This document shows positions 1 to 12,602 of a DNA stretch of 64,000 bases, one piece after another. Location: assembly GCA_026545225.1 (NCBI GenBank), contig CM048854.1, positions 27,138,730 to 27,202,729 on the forward strand, given 5' to 3'. The notes below the pieces were generated by a model, which was given only the letters and a program-made list of their open reading frames with translations, had not been told where the DNA came from and did no database searches. Position 1 is the first letter of the stretch. The number at the start of each line of letters is the position of its first letter. Made by a program: the position numbers and the translations under genes. This DNA comes from Cornus controversa. Taxonomy: Eukaryota > Streptophyta > Magnoliopsida > Cornales > Cornaceae.

Positions 1-403
1 ATTAAAAATAGAATATTTTCTTTTTCATTTTTTTTCATTGATCATTTAAGCCTTCAATTCTACTCATACAATATACTTTAGTCAACTTCACATTAGTTTT
101 TAATCAATTCTCTCAGAGTTGGACTTGTGCACAAATTGTATTGACTCAAAAGATTCACCTCTAAAAAGAAATAAATATAGCACATTAGTCATCAATGCCT
201 AAATCATAAACTTAAGTACTTCATTTATTGATAAACTAATTGTCCCAATCATGCATTCACAAATCAAAGTGAACTTAAACAAAAATATAAAGAATTCACA
301 TTATTTCATAGAAAAATATGATTTTAACATTCACATGATTATTATGAAAAAATAAACAAAACATAACATAATCTAACAAATATAGTCCAATAGAAAAAAA
401 ATA

Positions 404-2507
404 ATGAACATAAGCCCAGTTCATGACCATAAAAGTCCTAAAAAAGACCTTAGTTATGGGGGTTTTGCACCTAAAGACCTATTAGGAATGAATCACATAG
501 TATCAACAAGCACAAACTTCTCCAAATCTTCCTTTTTCATTCAAATTGTTTTAACATGCAACCTATCAGAAAAAAATGTGAAGAGACAGAAACATTCTTT
601 TTCTTATTTGAATTCTTTTTAACTTGAGAATTTTTGGGTTTGTTCCAATAATGTGATATTTTAGCATGAACCCTATTCTTAACAAAAGAATTATGCACAT
701 GAAACTCAGAATTAGAATATTTTCTTTTCTTGTAGCAATAGTGTTGATTATGTCCATTCTTACCACAAAAAGTACAATGAAGCACATTGGACACAACATT
801 AGCATGCATAGACTTAACTTGAAGCTTATGTTTGGGTGCAGACAAATTCAAGTTCTTGATTTTAACAAACACAGTTTTACCCTTAGATGATGACCCAACA
901 AAACCTAGACCAGTCTTATCTCCTACAGGCTTACCAACACTAATTATGCTATCAAACTTAATCTGCCCAGAGGTAAAAATAATTTATTTCTCTTGTGATT
1001 TTTTCAATTCAGGTTCAAGAAAATTAATTCTACTTGCTTTAGCTTCTCAGATTTTTTTATTATAAGCTACTAGTAAACTTGACTTTACTTTGAACATTTT
1101 GAATGTCAGCTTATTTTCTTCAATCAATTTCAACTGATCTTCATTCTTTTTCTTCAAAGTTTCTTTCTCAGATTCCACTTGCTTTAGCTTCTCAGATTTC
1201 TTATTATAAGCTACTAGCAAGTTCTCAAAGAGTTCTGGCAGCTTACTCTCACATTATTCTACATTTGACTGCTCAACTTTTGAATCATCAGACCCTACTT
1301 GACTGAGAGTAATGTATACCTCTGTTTCACCTACGTCAGAAAAAGAATTATTAGTAGTATCATGATCAATATGAGTAATAAAAGCAAAAGCATCATTCTC
1401 AATAAAAGAATCATTATCAGAATTAGAAGACTCGGATTCAGAAATAATAGTTTTCATGGTTTTCTTTTTATCTTTCGAATTTTTTTTTGCACTAAAGATA
1501 TTCTTCTTATGACTTGGACATTGAGTAAATGTGTGACCTTTACCACCACATGTCCAACAAGTGATTTCAAAATCTTTAGATTCATCAATTTATTTTTCCT
1601 TCTTATCCTTACCTTTAGATGATAAACCTTGACTACGAAATTTAGAAGGATTTCATTTCTTAAGATTTCTATCCTTTTCGTACTTAAGGATCTTTCTAAA
1701 TTTTCTAGCTAGGAGTGCAACAACATTATCTGAATCATATTCAAAAATTTCAACTTTCTTAACTTCAGATTTTGAAGAATTTAAAATATTTGGCAAACTT
1801 GAAGACTTAGAAGTCTTTGAGGTTTTAAAGCCAATTTTTTTTATTTTTTATTTCTGAAGTTTAGGATATTTCATCTCAAAAGTTTGAATTGATCCAACTA
1901 ATTTTGCCACCTTCATTATATCAACATTTCTGCTCTCATCTAAGGCTTCCAACTTGGCTTGGAACCTATCAGGCAATGATCTAATGATTTTTCTAATAAC
2001 CTGAAAAGAAGAAATTTTCTCACCAAGGTTAGCACTACTTTGAACAATATTATTAAGCGTAGAAGAAAAATAAAAAATATCTCATTTTCATCCATTCTCA
2101 TTGTTTCAAATTTAGTAGTTAGCATTTATAACTTTGATTTCCTTACCTTAGTGGTACCCTCATGAGTTACCTGTAAAATATCCCATGCTTTTTTAAAAGT
2201 AAAACAATAGAGATTCTAGCAAATTCAGAAAGAACAATAGAATTAAATATTGCATATAAATCCTTGTTGTTATTATTAGCATCTTCATGCTTAGCATTAG
2301 ACCATGTTGGTTTATCCTTCACTACAGTCACAGCAGCATCACCAGTGGTAGTGGTAGGAATTTTATAGTCATTCTCTATAGCCATCCAAACTCTTTCTCT
2401 TGAAATTTTAAAAAGGTTTTCATGCGAGACTTCTAGAAAGTATAATTTGAACCATCAAACAAAGGAGTTCGCTGAATCGATCCACACTCTTTCATACTAG
2501 ATTCCAT
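404..2507 (-). pseudogene. Copia gag of element C (decayed)
   Basis: Gag-type reading frames on the minus strand, broken by stops and frameshifts. The start is the ATG complementary to 2505-2507, shortly after the primer-binding site. The N-terminal part (about 2390-1930) matches the UBN2/copia gag domain, with a conserved start of the type FDGSNY; a TGG codon soon after has become a stop. A Lys/Glu-rich stretch predicted as coiled coil lies near 1000-1250. Two CCHC zinc knuckles (C-x2-C-x4-H-x4-C) are visible, near 1523-1566 (CWTCGGKGHTFTQC) and at 735-776 (CTFCGKNGHNQHYC). The family function is virus-like particle assembly and RNA packaging. There is no pol downstream. Confidence 0.75.
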
Positions 2508-2600
2508 AATAATTTTTAAAAATAAAAATAAATGTTGATTTTAAAAATACTTCGCAAGGAATTACTCACAAATTAGAGAACACTGCTCTGATACCAATTA

Positions 2601-3765
2601 TGAGTTGCACGGTGCGGAAGTGGTTACAAAAGTATTTTAAAACCTAGAGGGGGGTGAATAGGATCACTTGCTCGTTTGCTTAATTTTTAATTAATTTAAT
2701 TTTAAGTCCAATTAATCAAATAATTAAAAGCAAATAGATAACTTAAAGTGCAAGTAAAGAAAAGAATGCACCAGATATACGTGAAAATCCAAGGCGGAAA
2801 AAACCACGGAGGGATGCGGAACGCCTCAGGAAACCAATCCACTATAATGAAGCAGAGTACAGCAAACTCTGTCTCAGACTCACAACTCTCTTCACTCTGT
2901 CAAGAATCTGATGCAAAATACCTCAGACTTATGATTACGACAACATGTCCAACTGCTACAGACTTCTGGCTAATGTCACGATCCTTACAGAAAGGTTACT
3001 GGAAGAACAAAAATACTCAGCAAGTATTCTGTTCCCTTTGTAGTGCGATATGATCATCTTTCTTCCTCAGCAAGTAAGAAAACGAAGAACCATCAATCCA
3101 ATGTTCTGATCAGTGAATAATTTGATGCAATCTCTGAACAACTAATCAGTAGGAGAACTCCATCCTAAATATAACTCGTGAAATATAGATGTGTGCTCTA
3201 AAAAATATATAGCCCTAATTATACTGTATATACTTTCTCTCTCTAAAAATAATATTCCAAGCTCTCTTTTTTAGAGAAAATATAGATACATATATATATA
3301 TATATAGGCAAGGGAGTCCTAATTCTACTTGAAAAAGAAATTGAATACCAAAATAGTACTCTCCTAGAAGTTTCAAACCTAATAGGAATCAGAATTTTCG
3401 TCAAAATTTGTTTCCTATTTGGAACAGGCTAAGTGGGACCGATGCCAAATAAATAGGACCGGCAGGACTTTGTAAAAACTTGCAAAAACTAAACTGCTAA
3501 GAAAAGTTGGACTGGTCCTAAATATTGGGGACCGGTTTCATTTAAACCCTAGTTTTTCAAAATAAGCTCTAAAATAAAAAGTGCAGAGTGTCCTCACCAT
3601 ACTTACCTGTACTATATGGTGTTCTTACTGATTTATCTACTTTCATGCACTTGAGTGTTAGCTCGAAGATGTCAACAATCGATACAATGAATAAATCAAA
3701 AAATACAACTCATTCAATCAAGTTTTGATCATCGAAATATTCGAATTACAAATATATATGTCACA
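2601..3765 (-). repeat. 5' LTR of element C
   Basis: About 1.17 kb. The + strand begins TGAGTTGCACGGTGC next to the primer-binding site and ends TATATGTCACA, which is TGTGACATATA in the sense direction. It aligns with the LTRs at 3770-4737, 12603-14614, 19481-20830 and 60898-62224. It carries GGACCGGT-type motifs near 3430-3540. Confidence 0.75.
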
Positions 3766-3769
3766 ATTG

Positions 3770-4737
3770 TGAGTTATGCGGTGCAGAAGCGGTTGCGAAA
3801 GTTAGATTTAAAACCTAGAGGGGGGTGATTAGGTTTACTCGCTTTTTGCTTATGATTCAGATTATCCAATTTTAAGTCTAATTAATAATTAAAGCAATCC
3901 CATAAAGCAAGTAAATAAATAAAGTAAAGTAATACGAATGCAGCAGATATATGTGAAAAACCTAGATCGAAAAAAAATCATGGGTGAGGCTTTGTAGCTT
4001 CGGAGAAGCAAATCCACTATCATCAAAGCAAAATATAATAAACTTATCCCAGACTCACACCCACTCCACTCTGACAAAATCCTCTCAGAAGGGTAACCGG
4101 AAGAACACGAACACTCAGCAAGTATTCTGTCCCCTTCGTAGCATGATCTTCTTCTCCTTCCTCACCAACAAACAGTTGTAGAACAAACTAATCCAGTAAC
4201 ATGATCACAAAGAAATCTTTAATGCAGTCTTCGAACAGTTAATCAAGCAAATAGAGATCACTTTAGAAAAATTCTTTGCTACAAAATATCTCAATGCGTT
4301 CTCTCTCTAGAATATGAATTTCTGTTCTATGGAAAACTTAATTGAAGGCACACCGAGAGAGAAATCATATGAATTTTTTATAGAGATTGAAAACCCTAAT
4401 TTCCTTAAAAAAAAGTTAAAATCCAATAGGAAACAAGTTCTCACGATTTTAGAAAGTTTTGGGTCAGTTCCGAGTCAAAACAAGACAAACCTGGTTAAAA
4501 TTCGCAGACCAGAAAAGTTAGACCAATCCGGGCTTCACTTAGACCGGTCCAACTCCTATAGCACTTCACAGGAGTTGCTGAGACCCCTTGGACCGGTCTA
4601 GCCTTCACTTGGACCCGTCCAACCTTGATATTTTTATAAAATTACTTAAAAGCCCCTTTTCAAGGTTGAAACCTCCCGATTTGGCTGATAATCTTGAGCC
4701 ATTTTTAAGATTGTCAATTAGAAAAATATACGTCACA
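3770..4737 (-). repeat. Second copia LTR abutting element C
   Basis: A 0.97-kb LTR of the same family and orientation as 2601-3765, only four bases (ATTG) away. It begins TGAGTTATGCGG and ends ATACGTCACA. Several GGACCGGTC-type motifs lie at 4540-4620. No matching target-site duplication was found, so it may be a solo LTR or the product of recombination between tandem elements. Confidence 0.65.
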
Positions 4738-5795
4738 CAGTGTTGTCTATTAAGTTCCTTCAAATGAGTTGGCTGATAATCTTGAGCCGTTTTTAATATT
4801 TTAGCATTCTAGTATAGCATAAATTATTGTATTATCTAAAAAAATAAAAATGTCTGGGAAGGATTTATGTCCTTGAGCTATTTTTAATGGCTTGTAGTGT
4901 TTTCATCTCTGAGAGAGAAATGTGAGATAGGGAACTTAATTCTAAGAGTCTTAATTTTAATAAGTAAGGGCAAATATAAAATTTAAAATATAAGAAGAGA
5001 GTTTCTTATGATATAAGAGCTCTTGTAATTGTAATTTTATTATCAGAAGAAAAAAGAAAAGAAAAAAAGATTGGAGTGTCTAAGGATACTGGTGGAGGGC
5101 CAATATCAGTAGCCTAAGTATATACATATACATTTAAGGGAAAGATAAGTCCTTTTCCATATTTAAGTATACAAAAACACTCTTGAATTAATATAATAAA
5201 CTAGGGATAATTATATTTCAGTGACCAAAAATAAAAAATAATTACTTTAAAGTGACCCTAAAGATATAAAAATACTTCTCACGTTCTATTATGCATCTGA
5301 CCTAATATAGGATTAAAAACTCTAGCCATAATTAAACCCAACTTTGCATTATATATATATAAAGTTAGGGTTTTGATTGTATTTTATGAAGATACACAGT
5401 TGAGGCCGATAGTTCAAAATTTTAGAAATCTTCACTGTATATTCATCATATTTAAAAGTTCAATTGAACAAGAGAGAGTTAATAATAGATAAGTATCATA
5501 TGAGGGAAAATTAAAAAAATGTAATAATGGATACGTACCATATGAGGGAAAGTTAAAAAAATGTAATAATGGATAAGTACCATATGAGGGAAAGTTAAAA
5601 AAATGAATGATTTGGAGTCGTATATATAATCTAAATTCACCATATTTGTATTATTAGTATTTGATATACACAGTATATGCAAGGGTGTGAATAGGCAATG
5701 TTTTCAGTTGGGGGAGAAAGAGATGGGGGAAGGGTATTTTTATAATTGAGTCTAAAATGGTCACTAAAGAGTAATATAGTTTTAGAATTGGTAAC
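4738..5795. other. Intergenic flank with possible MITE ends
   Basis: No gene seen. Positions 5205-5265 (GTGACCAAAAATAAA..., TTTAAAGTGACC) and the reverse complement of 5750-5795 (TTTAGTGACC...) resemble the two ends of a short inverted-repeat element, interrupted by the insertion of element A at 5795. The match is imperfect. Confidence 0.25.
5480..5605. repeat. Tandem repeat, 3 x 42 bp
   Basis: Three consecutive 42-bp units at 5480-5521, 5522-5563 and 5564-5605. Each contains CATATGAGGGAAA and ends AAAAAAATG. Only a few substitutions separate the units. Confidence 0.9.
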
Positions 5796-7360
5796 TATTA
5801 ACCCAAATGTGTTGACCTAAGGGCAATCTAGTAATTTTAATGATTACAAACCATTAACGGTGTTTTAGCTCTAATGTCTACATTGAGATATTGTGTTAGT
5901 GGATCAAATTAAAAGACAAGACTCAAAGAAAAAAATTCAATTCCAAAAATTTTGAGCTCAATAGTGTATCACATGCATATACAAAGTGTATTGAGATTGA
6001 GGAACGTCAAAATGGAGGCTTTCAAGCGGACAAAGACTACCAAGCTCAAGAAAGCAATCTAAAGAAGCAAATCCCAACTTCAAAAAGCTTAACTGATTAA
6101 ACCATATGAAGAAAGGGGTAGATAGGTTGGTGAGTGCTTAGGAATTAATGTTAAAGTATTTTTGAATTCCTTTGAAGCTCAAATCTTTCACAGATCATGC
6201 ATAAAAATGTTTTTCAACTACGTGATCTTTTGTTAATCTAACATTAGGTCTTGAACATCGCTCATATAATTTCATGGACCTATAAATGTATTTGAACATT
6301 CAAACCCTCAAAGATGGCAAACTTACACACTTATAGAGTTTCGGTGGCCTGATGGGCTCTATCAACTGGCTGACTGAACTTGGAATTCATTCTAGTGAGT
6401 TGTGCAAAATAAAGGAAGCTAGAACATTATTTTAACCAATCGAAGTATAGCTTCAGCCGATCGAAACAATGTTATCAGCAAGTTGATGAGACCCATCAGA
6501 CGATTGTTAAAAATTGGAATTCATTCTAGTAGGTATGTAGAATAGGGGAAGCTGAAACATTATTTTAGTCGGCTAAAGCATAACTTCAGTTGACCGAATC
6601 AATGTTCATCAGTTGGCCGATACTAGCAGATTTTGAATCCAACGAATATTTTCTGTATTTAATTCTCTCCCAACTACCCTAACCACCTTGTTTCAGCCAG
6701 CTCTGCCTATATAATGCTTATACACATTGAAGAGACTTTAAGACACAATTTGAGCATGCACTTGAGCATTTAATACATTTATCTAATCTCTTACAAAAAT
6801 CATTCAATAGACTTGAGCTTCAACTTGTGAATTTATATATACTCTAGTCTTGTAAGCTTACATTTGTGTATTTGATCTATATTGACAGATATTCATTGAG
6901 AGTTTCATGTTATAAATCTATCTTTGAGAGATACATTTGCAAACATTTCTTCCATTCAAAAGGATTCGTTTGATCCAAAGGAAGTCTAAAGGAGGTTATT
7001 CCTTTGGCAAAGGTTGGTATGACCCAAGGAAGACTAAAAAGAATAGTTTCTCTTAGCAAGTAAGTTTTGCTCTCCACTTATAAGAAGGTGTCATATTGGA
7101 TTCAGAAAGTCTCAAGAGGGGTCTTAAGTCGAAGAATAGGAATTTCAAGCCTCGCAAAAATTATTGTGTCATTGGTGTTGATTTCTCTATCCCTATCTCT
7201 TTATATTGTGCTTAAATTATTTCAATTGCTTATCTTATTTATATTGCATAATAACATAATTTCAATTTGGTCATATATTCTTTTTAAATCTGAAAATTAT
7301 ACGTGATTTACCATAGACCTTATTCAGCTCCCCCCCCTTAGGGTCAATATTTGGATAACA
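5796..7360 (+). repeat. 5' LTR of element A
   Basis: About 1.57 kb. It aligns end to end with 22497-23948 plus 27818-27824. The start TATTAACCC corresponds to TGTTGACCC in the 3' LTR (one substitution in the TG). The end GGATAACA is followed by the primer-binding site. It contains several copies of a TCAGCCGATCGAAA-like motif at about 6350-6630. Confidence 0.85.
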
Positions 7361-7361
7361 A

Positions 7362-7374
7362 TTGGCATCAGAGC
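7362..7374 (+). other. Primer-binding site of element A
   Basis: TTGGCATCAGAGC, one base after the LTR. It matches the 3' end of initiator methionine tRNA with one substitution (C for T), as is usual in plant copia elements. Confidence 0.85.
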
Positions 7375-7415
7375 CTTGGCTCTAGATTTATTTTAACCGA
7401 ATTAGGAGTCGATCC

Positions 7416-8324
7416 ATGGCAAACTAGGAAACCGACAACATGAAGAAGGTCATTCCAATAATAGACCTCCTTGATTTTATGGATCTAATTGTAGCTATTG
7501 GAAAAATAAAATGGTAGACTTTCTTCAAGCCCAAGACTATCAAATTTCGCAAGTCATTGTCAATGGACCTTTTGTTCCAATTAAAACGTAGGAGAAACAA
7601 AAGTTGCAAAAATTGAAATTGAATGGAATGTGGATGATTATAAGCTCATCTCAATGAATGAAAAGCGAAAGTCAATCTCAATTGTGCTCTAAGTGCAAAT
7701 GAATATAATAGAATCTTTATATGTGTTATGGCTAAAGAAATTTGGGATAAATTGGTTGTGATCTATGAAGAGATCGAGCAAGTTCAAGAATCTAAAATTG
7801 ATCTTCTCATGCATCAATATGATTTTTTTTTTTTTTATAAAAGACAATAAATCAATTAGTGACATGTTTACTAGATTCTCATTTATTGTCAGTGGCTTGT
7901 TGCATCTTGGTAGAAAAATCTCTAACTTGGATGTTTGTAGAAAAGTTCTAAGAAGCCTACCATCAAAATGGGATGTACAAGCGGCAGCTATCAAAGAATC
8001 CAAAAATCTCGACAAGCTTAATATTGATGAGCTTCTTGGCTCTCTTCTAACTTGGGAGATCACATTGAATGGTCGTCAAGAAGACTCTAAACAAAAGAAG
8101 AGTCTATCTCTCCAAGCCTCATGGAAAGATGGTGACAACAAGTGTAGTGATATTGAAGAAGAACTTGCTTTCATCACCAACAAATTTTAGAAAATGCTTA
8201 AAATGAAAAGAGTTAATCGGGGACATCCTTCAAAGAACAATTCTAGCAAAGAAGTTCCCACTTCCTTTCATTGTAGAAAGCCCGGACATTTCAAAATCAA
8301 TTATCTCAAATACAAGAAAGACTA
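7416..8324 (+). pseudogene. Copia gag of element A (decayed)
   Basis: Gag polyprotein remnant with premature stops from the fourth codon onward and frameshifts. The best-preserved part is 7850-8190 (UBN2-type gag core, including LRSLPSKWD and ITLNGRQED). The zinc knuckle at about 8265-8310 is degenerate: one Cys is kept in HCRKPGHFK and later Cys positions are substituted. A Glu/Lys/Asn-rich coiled-coil tail continues through 8344-8814. The ATG at 7416 is taken as the start because it lies just downstream of the primer-binding site in the expected position. Confidence 0.7.
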
Positions 8325-9111
8325 AGAAAAGAGAAAAACGGCCTTGAATGCCACATGGAGTGATGATGATGAATTGTCATACCATGAACATGATAAAGAT
8401 GGTGAGGAATTGATAAATATTTGTCTTATGAATTTTGGAGATGAGGTAACCTTTAATCTTGACTCTCAAGATGATATTTATAATGAGTTAATTAATTCTC
8501 ATAATGAATTGCAATATTTTTTAAATAATTGTATGATGAGCTTAGAAAAATAGTTTTGAAATGTGCATCTCTTAAAGGACAAAATAGTTCTTTCTCAAAA
8601 TCTTGTAAAGCTTCAAAATGAAAATGATTCTTTGAAAACGGAGCAAGAAAATTTCTCTTTAAATGATTCCTCTTCAGTTGCATTTAAAATCGAAAATGAA
8701 AATTTGAGAAAAACTATTGAGGATCAAATTGAAACTCTTGCAAAATTTACCAAAAGAAAGGAAAATTTAGGTCTTCTACTTGGAATGCAAAGATACACTT
8801 TTCTTAAAGAATGACTTGGATATGTTCCTTATGACAAAGATGCTTGTTTAATTAAGAAAAAAATGTCTCAAGGAAACCTTTGTCAAAAAACGTAGCTCAT
8901 ATTTTTCTAACTATATATGCAATATTTGTTTAAAAAAATGACATAAGATTTTTTATTGTCCATTCAAAAGAAAAGGGTTGGAAAAATGATGTGAGTTATA
9001 AAAAGAACTTGTCTAAAGGCTAACTGGAATGGACCCAAAGTTCCTTGGGTACCAATAGAAGTTACTTAAATTTTCTTGTAGGTGTTCTTGAAATTCTACT
9101 CCACATCTAAG

Positions 9112-12100
9112 GATAAATGATTCCTCGATAGTGGTTGCTCAAGGGACATGATAGGACATTGCTCTTTATTCACCTCAATCAAACCTTATGATGGTGGAAG
9201 TGTCACATTTGGAGATAACTCAAAAGGCAAAGTTATCGGCATAGGAACAATAGGTATTTCTTCATTCTTATCTATTGATAATGTCTTTTTAGTTAATGGT
9301 TTAAAACATAATTTTTTTAGCATTAGTCAACTATGTGATATAGGTCTTAGTGTTACCTTCAAATCAAATCGATGCATTATTTAAAAAGATGGAGAACAAA
9401 TTTTCTCCGCAAATAGAAATGAAAATTTATATTCCTTGTTTTTATGTGAATTGAATGCTTAAGATGTTAAATGTTTTATTTCAACTAGTGATAGTAGTTG
9501 GCTATGGCATAGAAGGCTAGGTCATGCTAGCATGAAATTATTCTCTAAATTGTCTTCAAAAGACTTAGTCAAAGGTCTCCCAAAGACTAAGTATGTAAAA
9601 AACATGTCATGTAGTTCTTTCCAATTAGGAAAACAAGTCAAAACTTCCTTTAAAAGAAAGAAGGATATCACCTCCACGAGGGCCACTTGATTTGATTCAC
9701 ATGGACTTGTTTGGCCCGAAAAGAATTGCTAGTCTTGGGGGTAAACTCTATGCTTTTGTAATTATTGATAATTATTCTAGATTCACTTGGATTTTATCTA
9801 TCACTCACAAAAGTGAAACTTCTTCCATTATTATCAATTTTTGTAGAAAAGTACAAAATGAGAAGGATTACAAAATTAAAACCATTAGAAGTGATAGAGG
9901 TAAAGAATTCGACAACCAAGACAAAAATATTTTGTGATGAAAATGGATACAATCACAATCTCTCGGCACTTAGAACGTCCCAACATAATGGTGTTGTTGA
10001 AAGGAAAAATAGGTCTTTCCAAGAAATGGCTAGAACCTAAATGAACATAATCTTCCTAGATACCTATGGGCCAAAGCCATTAACACCTCTTGATATGTGA
10101 TAAATAGAGTTATCATTAGAAAAATCCTTGATAAAACCCTATATGATATATGGAATGAGAAGAAGCTCATCATTAGCTACTTCAAAGTGTTTGTGTGTAA
10201 ATGTTTTGTCTTAAATGACAAAAATAATTTAGAAAAATTTGATGCCAATTTTGATGAAGGTGTTTTCCTAGGATATTTATTGAGAAGCAAAGTTTATAGA
10301 ATGTTTAACAAAAGAACATTAATGGTTGTAGAATCCATACATGTCGTATTTGATGAATTGCTCCCCTCCTCTCAAAAGAGCTCTAGATGATGATGATGAA
10401 GCTATTGAGATTGAAGAGAAAAATAACACCTTTAGCATTAAACTAAGAATGATGAGTCAACACCTGATGATTCCCCAAAGGATAAATTAAATGATGAACA
10501 TTCATTAGAAGAAAGTTATGATAACCTTCCTAAAAGTTGAAAGTTTATACAAAATCACTCAATAGATCAAATCATTAGTGATCCATCCAAAGGTGTTAGC
10601 ACAAGATCTAAACTTCACAACATATGCAATCATTCGGATTTTATGTGTCAACTTGAGCCTAAGAACTTCCGTGAGGCCGAAAATGATAAGTCTTGAATTT
10701 TTGCAATTCAAGAAGAACTAAATCAATTTAAAAAAAATCAAGTTTGAAATTTAGTTCCTAGACCTAAGGATAAAACCATCATTGGCACCAAATGAGTTTT
10801 TGGAAACAAAAAAGATGAAGTGGGTGTCATTACTAGAAACAAAGTAAGACTTGTCGCTAAATGTTATAATCTAGAAAAAGAAATTAACTATGAAGAAACC
10901 TTTACTCCCGCAGCTAGATTAGAAGCCATTAGAATGCTACTTGCTTTTGCATCTAACAAGAACTTTAAGTTATATGAAATGCATGTGAAAAATACTTTTC
11001 TAAATGGCCTAATAGAAGAAGAAGTGTTTGTTGAACAACCACCAGGTTTTGAAATTTTTGATTTTCCAAATCATGTATACAAATTATCAAAAGCCCTATA
11101 TGGTTTAAACAATCTCCAAGAGCTTGGTATGAAAGATTAAGTGGTTTTCTACTTAAAAAGTGTTTCATTAGAGGAAAAATTAACAACTCTCTCTTTACCA
11201 AAACCAAATGTGGGAATTTGTTAATCATTTAAGTATATGTTGATGATATCATTTTCGGTTAAACAAATGACAAGTTATGGAGAGAATTCTCTTCTAGCAT
11301 GCAAAAAGAGTTTGAAATTAGCATAATGGGAGAACTCAACTTCTTTTTAGGTTTGCAAATCAAACAAACTTTTGAAGGCATTTTCATTTACCAATCTAAG
11401 TATGTTAAAGATTTGTTAAAGAAATTCAGCTTGGAGGAAGCCAAACATGCCAAAACTCTAATGAGGCCCTCCTTTAAATTAGTTAAAGATAAAAAGGAAA
11501 AGATGTAGATATCAAAAAATATAGAGGAATGATTGGAAGTCTATTATATTTAACCGCTAGTAGAATAGACATTATGTTTAGTGTTTATTTACGTGCTAGA
11601 TTTTAATCTTGCCCTAAAGAATCACATTTAAATGTCATTAAACGTTATTTCAAATATTTAATAGCACTCTTGACTTAGGACTTTGATATTCAAGAAATAC
11701 TTTTCTTGATCTCATTAGCTATTTGGATGCAGACTTTGTCGGTTGCAAAATTGATAGGAGGAGCAGAAGTGGCACTTGTCACTTCCTAGGACATTCACTT
11801 GTTTCTTGGTCATGTAAGAAGCAAAATTTCATGGCTTTATCAACGGCGGAAGCCAAATATGTAGCTGCCGAAAGTAGTTGTGCTCAAACGCTCTGTATCA
11901 AACAACAACTACAAGATTTTTTTTTCTTATATTTGATCATATCCTTATCTATTGTGACAACACAAGTGCAATATGTATTTCCAAAAACCCTATCCAACAT
12001 TCCCAGACAAGGCATATTGAGATACGGTACCACTTTTTTAGAGATCAAGTGTCAAATGGAGATATCAAGCTAGTCTTTATTAATATCAACAAGCAATTTG

Positions 12101-12204
12101 CCGACATTTTTACCAAACCTCTTCTAGAAGATAGGTTTAATACACTTAGAAAAGAAATAGGGATGGCCTTAGAAAAGGAAGTGATCAAAATTTGCAAAAA
12201 TTGA
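9112..12204 (+). pseudogene. Copia pol of element A: PR-INT-RT-RH (decayed)
   Basis: Domains appear in Ty1/copia order, with stops and frameshifts between them. The aspartic protease active site DSGC is at 9127-9138. The pre-integrase motif WHRRLGH is near 9505-9525. The integrase core has D in HMDLFGP (about 9702), D in IRSDRGKEF (about 9885) and E in GVVERKNR (about 9995). The reverse transcriptase starts near 10690, with its YVDD catalytic box at 11236-11247. RNase H spans 11723-12150 (SGTCHFLGHSLVSW, ALSTAEAKY, ADIFTKPL). In a live element this enzyme set copies the RNA and inserts the cDNA. Here no frame is intact over its length. Confidence 0.85.
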
Positions 12205-12215
12205 AGTTCTGCATA

Positions 12216-12480
12216 GATCAACTGACAGATGAGTCCATCAATCGCCTAAAGGGATGCTTTAGCTAACCAAAAAGGGGCCTTCAGCCGATCAAACTATGGA
12301 TCTTAAAATGCACAGAACTGAGGCTTGCATCAGCTGATTGGTAAGTATTTCAGCCGACTGAAACCCTATCGGCTGACCGAAATAATCTCTTAGTCGACCG
12401 AAACTACGATCTGGGCAGTTTTAAGTCGCGAACCCTAAGTTTAATTCATTTCCCACTTTCCCTCCACACTCCAGCCGACA
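12216..12480 (+). promoter_or_regulatory. Motif-array spacer between pol and ORF3 of element A
   Basis: Non-coding spacer carrying several copies of TCAGCCGAYYGAAA-like words (for example 12275, 12342, 12371, 12396), the same word class as in the element's own LTR at 6350-6630. It is followed by a pyrimidine-rich leader that leads to the ORF3 start, now displaced by element B. A promoter or enhancer role for ORF3 is my inference. Confidence 0.4.
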
Positions 12481-12602
12481 AAAGAACGATTTGCCTCCAT
12501 CATTGGCGAATCTTATGGTACCAATTTAAGTTTGATTTCATTCCATTTAGGGATCAATTGCATATATTTCAAGTTTTAAAACCGATTGATTTGAGATTTG
12601 TT

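Larger units (their letters stand above)
1..3765 (-). mobile_element. Copia element C, gag-only, cut by window edge
   Basis: Minus-strand Ty1/copia element whose 3' side lies beyond base 1. Read on the minus strand it has a 5' LTR (2601-3765), a primer-binding site complementary to initiator-Met tRNA (the reverse complement of TTGGTATCAGAGC ends next to 2598), a gag gene, and then non-coding AT-rich sequence to the window edge. Positions 1-2600 align well with 16920-19480 of element B, so the two are sister copies. No protease, integrase or reverse transcriptase is seen after gag, which suggests a non-autonomous lineage rather than random decay. That inference holds only for the part inside the window. 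Confidence 0.8.
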
